Origin: Asterionellopsis glacialis
Taxonomy: Eukaryota > Bacillariophyta > Plagiogrammaphyceae > Rhaphoneidales > Asterionellopsidaceae
Direction of reading: 5' to 3'
Length of the DNA stretch: 35,356 nucleotides
Assembly (NCBI GenBank): GCA_014885115.2
Contig: WKLE02001130.1
Coordinates: 1-35,356, forward strand
In this document: piece after piece, positions 30,769 to 35,356 of the stretch
Layout of the letters: every line of letters begins with the position of its first letter
Position numbering within the stretch: position 1 is the stretch's first letter
Made by a program: the position numbers and the translations under genes
Notes under the pieces: generated by a model
What the model was told of the DNA's origin: nothing
The model's database searches: none
Seen by the model: the letters and a program-made list of their open reading frames with translations, nothing else

Positions 30769-32406
30769 TTAAAACGTCCCACCATTCATAAAGGTAGTAA
30801 TCATATCAAGTGCTACTTCAGGTTGATCACTAGGGACCATATGTCCTGCATCATACACTTGTAAGAACGTAAATCCATTAGATGTACGTGCTAAACCCTT
30901 ACCTTTCCACTCATGATCTTCTGCCTTTTGAAAGTCTGATCCGTGTGTCCAATCTAAACCAAGAGTCCATGCCTTGTTACCCATGTAATTACAAATGAAA
31001 TCAACGTCGCCAGCATAAATCAATACAGGTAAATTGTCTTCCAACAAATCCTTGACGAATGGTGAAAAATCTTTCATCCAATCTGTATGGAACATCATGT
31101 TGATACCCATATTGCATGATTTCCATTTAGCACTTTCGTCAGTAACATGTAATGCCTCTCTTGTGGACGGTAAATTTAGAAATTTTTCAATCCTTGAAAA
31201 ATCATAACAGAGAGGGTTACTTCCACATTTCTTACGAATATCATAGGGGTTTAATCCTGTCATTTGATACGGTGATGTTAGTCCCATGTTACATACAGCA
31301 AATGCTGATTGACATGCAAATGTATTGACCATAGAATCACCTCCATTGCATTTATGAATAAGATAAGTACACTTAGGAATGACTTCTTTCATGGTTTCAT
31401 ATGTTCCTTCATCGATAGTCTTGATGTGATGTGAATTATTATAAGCCATTTCAGGATACCATTTGTATTGTTCTTCGGGATCGGTTAAACCATTACCAAC
31501 AGCTAATCCACCCAAGTTCAAATGAATAGCACCATCTACCAAGGCCTTATTTCCTCTCCATACACGATGAGCAATAGACGGGGCGTAATGACCACCGTAC
31601 GACTCACCTACAATAAAGAGTGGATTTGCAGCATACTCGGGATGTTTTTTAAAGAAGGCTTGTAAGAAATAATAGGCATCTTCAGATATCATTTCTTCAT
31701 TTGTATCTGTTTCTTCACCGTAGGAAAATCCTACACCTGCAGGTTGGTCTAACCATAGGACATGAGCACTTTCTGTCCACGAATAGGGATTGATGCTAGT
31801 CGAAGCACCATCCTCATTCACAGAACAAGGACCGTTTTCAGTTAAAAGTGCCAATGTAGAGGAACATCCAGGTCCACCTGTAAGCCATACTAAAAATGGT
31901 GTTTTCTCATCCGCGGTAGTGGCGGTGGAAGACGACTCACGTTTTTCAAACATCCAATAAAACAAGTGTTTATCTTCATTCTTTTCATCATATTTACTTC
32001 CTTTAATATCCATGTAACCTGATAAGGATTTGGAGGATGAATCACAGATATCTTCTTGAACAGGTTCTTCACGAAGAGTATATGTTTTCTCTTGAGTAGA
32101 CAATACTCCTTCATTACTGCTGCTGCTGCTACTGGAGGTTTCACAATCAAAGACACCTGGTGGTACTTGTGATGCTTGTTCTGAACTTAAACATTCAGAT
32201 GGGATAGCTTGACATTTGCACCAAACACATGATTTTCCATCTTCATCCAATGCTTTGTGACACGAGTTAGCATCTGAAACCTGGTTACAGGAAGATCCAC
32301 TTTGTAAGGTGCGACTAGCACTACTACTAGTGCGAAGTTTACCATGAACAGTATGGCCACTGCCCATCAATACAAGCAAACCAGCCAAGGAAAGTGAAAG
32401 ATTCAT
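30769..32406 (-). CDS. Secreted/vacuolar serine carboxypeptidase (peptidase family S10)
   Basis: A 545-residue serine carboxypeptidase that removes C-terminal residues from peptides, usually in an acidic vacuole, lysosome or outside the cell. A signal peptide is seen at 1-22 (LSLAGLLVLMGSGHTVHG). Residues 40-88 form a Cys-rich domain (Cys 40, 49, 60, 63, 65, 72, 88) that ordinary S10 enzymes lack, followed by a poly-Ser linker. The catalytic domain follows: WLTGGPGCSS (174-183), the LDQPAGVGFSYG oxyanion/substrate region (219-230), nucleophile Ser269 in GESYGGHYAP, Asp467 in YAGDVDFICN and His522 in DAGHMVPSDQP. All three catalytic residues are intact. It is a single exon, and the ATG at 32406 directly precedes the signal peptide. 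It is divergent from NDUFA6 across 930 bp. Confidence 0.94.
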   Translation of the reverse strand: MNLSLSLAGLLVLMGSGHTVHGKLRTSSSASRTLQSGSSCNQVSDANSCHKALDEDGKSCVWCKCQAIPSECLSSEQASQVPPGVFDCETSSSSSSSNEGVLSTQEKTYTLREEPVQEDICDSSSKSLSGYMDIKGSKYDEKNEDKHLFYWMFEKRESSSTATTADEKTPFLVWLTGGPGCSSTLALLTENGPCSVNEDGASTSINPYSWTESAHVLWLDQPAGVGFSYGEETDTNEEMISEDAYYFLQAFFKKHPEYAANPLFIVGESYGGHYAPSIAHRVWRGNKALVDGAIHLNLGGLAVGNGLTDPEEQYKWYPEMAYNNSHHIKTIDEGTYETMKEVIPKCTYLIHKCNGGDSMVNTFACQSAFAVCNMGLTSPYQMTGLNPYDIRKKCGSNPLCYDFSRIEKFLNLPSTREALHVTDESAKWKSCNMGINMMFHTDWMKDFSPFVKDLLEDNLPVLIYAGDVDFICNYMGNKAWTLGLDWTHGSDFQKAEDHEWKGKGLARTSNGFTFLQVYDAGHMVPSDQPEVALDMITTFMNGGTF

Positions 32407-33336
32407 TTTTCTTCTTCAAAGTTTTGTTGATTAAACGGTGATTCAAATTAGGATGTCGATACAATCGTAACAACAATGGTGTAATCAATAATGAAGATTC
32501 CGAGACACTCAGACGTTGATGGGTGTCAAGAGCAAAGTTCGGAAGGATGTTGTAGGCGCACGAACTTGTTGTCTGTGTGCTGTGTTGTTCTGTGGGACTC
32601 GAATTTCCGATTTCGAAACTGACGCCAATCAAGCAGAGGAAAAATAGAAAAATATCTTTTTTCGATGAGTTTCTGCTGTTTTTTTGGCTAGATGATTGGA
32701 CCAAAAAGTGCGCAATAGAGATCCGTTGGAAAATTTCATGTGGTATATTACAACGTAGTTTTTTACTTACAGGGATAAAGATACTGTACTTCACAGAATC
32801 TTGGGTGACACTAGAGATAACACTTACGGACCATTCGGCAGATTCAGAAAAGAAATTAGATATAAATTATGAGGAGAGAAGTACGTACGTTGTTGTGACC
32901 GCGCCGGCCCAACATTCGAAATCGCAACATCTCGCGTCGCGCGAAGAGAAAATCAATAGATACGTCAATCTGTCTATCCGATATGGTCAATGCATTGTGA
33001 CACCTCCGTGCGTGCTCTGTGCACTCCGAAAAAAGATGCAGATCTCTGGTAGACAGACAGCTTGCTGGATGAACAGCGCAACTTATAAGGCGCAAGCTAG
33101 CAAGAGAGAGGAGCGGCACGTATCAGCAACTTGACCTCTCGTCGACAGCGGCAGCAGCAGCATCTCCCTTCGCAACGACATAAGCTGTTGAAAAGAAAGA
33201 GGAATTACAACACGTGCTATCCATCGACCAACTTTGATCGCTGGTGTACAAAATTCTTTTACATCTGCGGTCTATCAATTTCTTAATCACTACGCTTTTG
33301 TTTGGATAACTCCCACACCATCATTTCAATTCAATC
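32407..33336. promoter_or_regulatory. Divergent promoter region of the carboxypeptidase and NDUFA6 genes
   Basis: 930 bp with the promoters of both flanking genes. A 185-codon plus frame (32577-33134) begins with a non-ATG codon and has no recognisable domain. Minus frames over the same bases are equally unsupported. A CACGTG G-box lies at 33211-33216, 120 bp before the NDUFA6 ATG. Confidence 0.5.
33211..33216. promoter_or_regulatory. CACGTG G-box before NDUFA6
   Basis: A single CACGTG hexamer 120 bp upstream of the ATG at 33337. It is a common bZIP/bHLH site. With only six bases chance is possible. Confidence 0.25.
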
Positions 33337-33708
33337 ATGCCAATTGAACTTCAACTAGCTTTGAAAGCTCGACAACTCGGAAAGCTTAGCAATCCTGTTG
33401 CTCGCTTGTACCGTAGTGTTGCAAAAGAAATTCCACGCGTCTTGACAATTTATGACATTGATATGCCAGAATTGGAAGCACGCAAGGCTGTACGTGCTCA
33501 TTTTGCACAGAATGCACACATTAAGGATTCACGTATTTTAGATATGTTGGTGGAAAAGGGTTACATGGATTTAGAAGAAACCTTACTTCAACATAAACAA
33601 CGATCACATCTTTTACGTACCCTAGATGGGTATGTTGATAAAAGTGGTGCTAGTCGTAAAATTTTGGGTAAGGATGCTACCTTTGATGAAGTCTTTGACC
33701 GTATTTAA
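33337..33708 (+). CDS. NDUFA6: Complex I accessory subunit NDUFA6 (B14), LYR-motif protein
   Basis: A 123-residue mitochondrial NADH:ubiquinone oxidoreductase subunit of the LYR family, matching the roughly 125-residue length of NDUFA6. It shows LYR at 24-26 followed by the helix SVAKEIPRVLTIYDID, then NAHIKDSRILDMLVEKG and LEETLLQHKQRSHLLR, which correspond to the NAHV-D-R-VD-LV-KG and ELEET--WKQR-H sequences of the animal protein. LYR subunits bind acyl carrier protein, which anchors them to the peripheral arm of complex I. No long presequence is seen, which is usual for this subunit. It is a single exon, and the ATG at 33337 is supported by family length. Confidence 0.92.
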   Translation: MPIELQLALKARQLGKLSNPVARLYRSVAKEIPRVLTIYDIDMPELEARKAVRAHFAQNAHIKDSRILDMLVEKGYMDLEETLLQHKQRSHLLRTLDGYVDKSGASRKILGKDATFDEVFDRI

Positions 33709-34240
33709 AATATAAGTTATATATGGAAGATCTCAGTATTATGAATGATGGGATAATACTCAACATGCGGAAAAAGGAGGAAGAAACTAGGACAACGAAA
33801 TGAAATCGAATTAAACCAATCAATCGAGAATTCTCTCGAATAAATACTCAAAAAGAACAGACCAAAAAAAGAAACAAAAGTACACTAGGAAAAACTAACT
33901 ATGAGTAATAGGATGCATGTATCTCATATAAAACCAAACAACGAAACGATGACAGTATGTAACAGTTTTACTTCTTCATTGAAATTCATATTCGACTTAG
34001 TTTACTCTCCCTTCTCCTATCATTTTCGATTTTTTCAAACGGTGTATAATAATAATGTGTTTTTTTTTCGTTTCATTTGACGGGACAAAAAAAAATCATA
34101 TTTCATGTCTGCTGTCTTCTTGGTGCTTCGTTGTTTCGAAAATTCCAAATTTCTTAAAAGACCATATGTTGAATAACGAATGATTCCTTCTATCCCACAA
34201 TTTCATTCATATTAGATACACAACATTTGAAGCGAATATT
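33709..34240. other. 3' flank of NDUFA6
   Basis: About 530 bp with no supportable gene. It includes A-rich and T-rich runs near 33870, 34060 and 34090 that could serve as 3'-UTR or polyadenylation-rich sequence. CpG is at ordinary levels until about 34232. Confidence 0.5.
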
Positions 34241-35356
34241 GCCTACTGATGGGGAGGTAAAAATAGCATGCAGACATTCAGAATTTCTGGATTTTCCATG
34301 TTTGCATCCTAAAAAAAAATCAAAAACAAAATCAATTTTTGTACATCTGATCATGATGATTTACCTTCTTGTAAATAATTTTTGCATTCAAATTTTGAAT
34401 TGGTTTTGAAAATGAAATTTTTGTACCAGCTGCTGTGAACCTGTTCATGCCATGTCTTATATTGGAATTCTATACTAGTCCTAGTTGTTTTTAATCCCCA
34501 TTAGCAAAAGAATAATGGGTCTCTGGAAGATACCCCACCTATAAATAAGCCATCATTCCAGATTCACAACATTCTCCTGTTGATTTGCAATTATACACAC
34601 AGAGAAAAAACTTGCAATGAGCATCATGAAATAACAAGAGATAGACAAGCAATTACTGTAGTTAATACCTGTGACTGATAGCTTTTATAATTTTATCTTT
34701 GTCCCCATTTGATATCAATCTAAAAAGTGATGCCATATATGTTGTATTTAACATAAGTGGTTACTCTCATATAAGCAAAAACCTTCTTGTTCTTGTGCAA
34801 GATAATTTTTTGAGTTTTCTAAGTTCCACATTAATTATGATTCCAAAAAGAACAATAGATAGTTGGAAGCTGATCCTAGGCTTGTTGCAACTGACACATC
34901 ATTTTAAAGACCCTGGTACCCTTATGATTAGTACAAGTTGCCTGCATATTCATAGAAAATCTACATAGCATTGGCAGAAATCTTCTTATTCTTTCTATTA
35001 AGAATGTTCTCTGAGATGTATTCTACAACAGACAAGATGAGAGTCATAATAACAACAATGATGACAAGAGAAACAACAAGGACTACTTTAGTACGTTCAT
35101 TTTTCTAATAGTTTTTTCAATAAACCAAGGCATTTTTAGGACACTAATTTTCCCTGAACAAGTACTTTTTGTGCTCAATTTCCCCCCTATAGAAACTGGT
35201 ATGTATCCATGATCAGAAGTCAAGAGAAATGAAGACTTTTTTGTGCTTGCTCTTATTTGGTCTCAGCTACTATGCTTTTCTGATATATGTATTTGCTAGC
35301 ATACTTGTAAGTTGTTCCAGGATTAGGTGGACCAGTCCAGTACTGGACTGTGACAA
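34241..35356. other. Second CpG-depleted tract, continuing past the window end
   Basis: About 1.1 kb with one CpG by eye (near 35093), AT-rich, with the same TG/CA-rich texture as 16981-25353. An 89-codon frame at 34699-34968 has no recognisable domain and is not called. The tract probably belongs to another silenced repeat block. Confidence 0.65.

Noticed and set aside
32577..33134. A 185-codon plus-strand frame between the carboxypeptidase and NDUFA6
   Set aside because: It begins with a non-ATG codon, has no recognisable domain, and lies in a divergent promoter with competing frames on the minus strand.

Overview
The window is nuclear DNA from a eukaryote, most likely a diatom or another photosynthetic stramenopile. 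The evidence is GT-AG introns of about 80-165 bp in two genes and none in the others, a DUF4116-repeat protein, a PPR protein with AW/S-rich helices, a GAF histidine kinase with two receiver domains, and a nuclear complex I LYR subunit. No rRNA, tRNA or CRISPR was found. I cannot name the species.

Gene-dense left arm (1-16.0 kb). A ten-exon nucleobase-ascorbate transporter (450-3276, +; 579 aa after splicing) is followed by a NAM-associated/Myb-SANT-like DNA-binding protein (4591-6051, -), a large PPR protein (6605-9856, +), an unrecognised multi-pass membrane protein (9882-10757, -, ending 25 bp from the PPR stop), a DUF4116-repeat protein (11294-12382, +), RFT1 (12751-14442, +) and a three-exon BASS/SLC10-like transporter (14670-15978, -). 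The upstream regions of the DUF4116, RFT1 and BASS-like genes each carry a CTCTCTAGAGAG-type palindrome about 180-240 bp before the start codon.

Silent tract (about 17.0-25.35 kb). This gene-free, AT-rich stretch holds almost no CpG: about 2 in 4.3 kb and 5 in 2.1 kb by eye. That pattern fits long-term cytosine methylation and deamination. A 1.8-kb 5'-truncated non-LTR retroelement fragment (19193-20992) lies inside it. The fragment has ordinary CpG content, encodes a damaged RNase H domain, and is bracketed by a perfect 118-bp direct repeat that looks like a very long target-site duplication. A 136-base assembly gap lies at 18353-18488. A second CpG-depleted tract starts near 34.24 kb and runs off the right end.

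Gene-dense right arm (27.2-33.7 kb). A hybrid histidine kinase with two receivers (27240-30323, +), a secreted serine carboxypeptidase (30769-32406, -) and NDUFA6, the complex I B14 subunit (33337-33708, +). The flanks facing the silent tract on both sides (16.2-16.9 kb and 26.75-27.07 kb) are full of GGTACC/CAGGTAC words.

The genes do not form one pathway. They cover housekeeping membrane transport, ER glycosylation, organelle RNA and respiration, signalling and proteolysis. The most unusual content is the CpG landscape, the young insertion in it, and the shared promoter palindromes.
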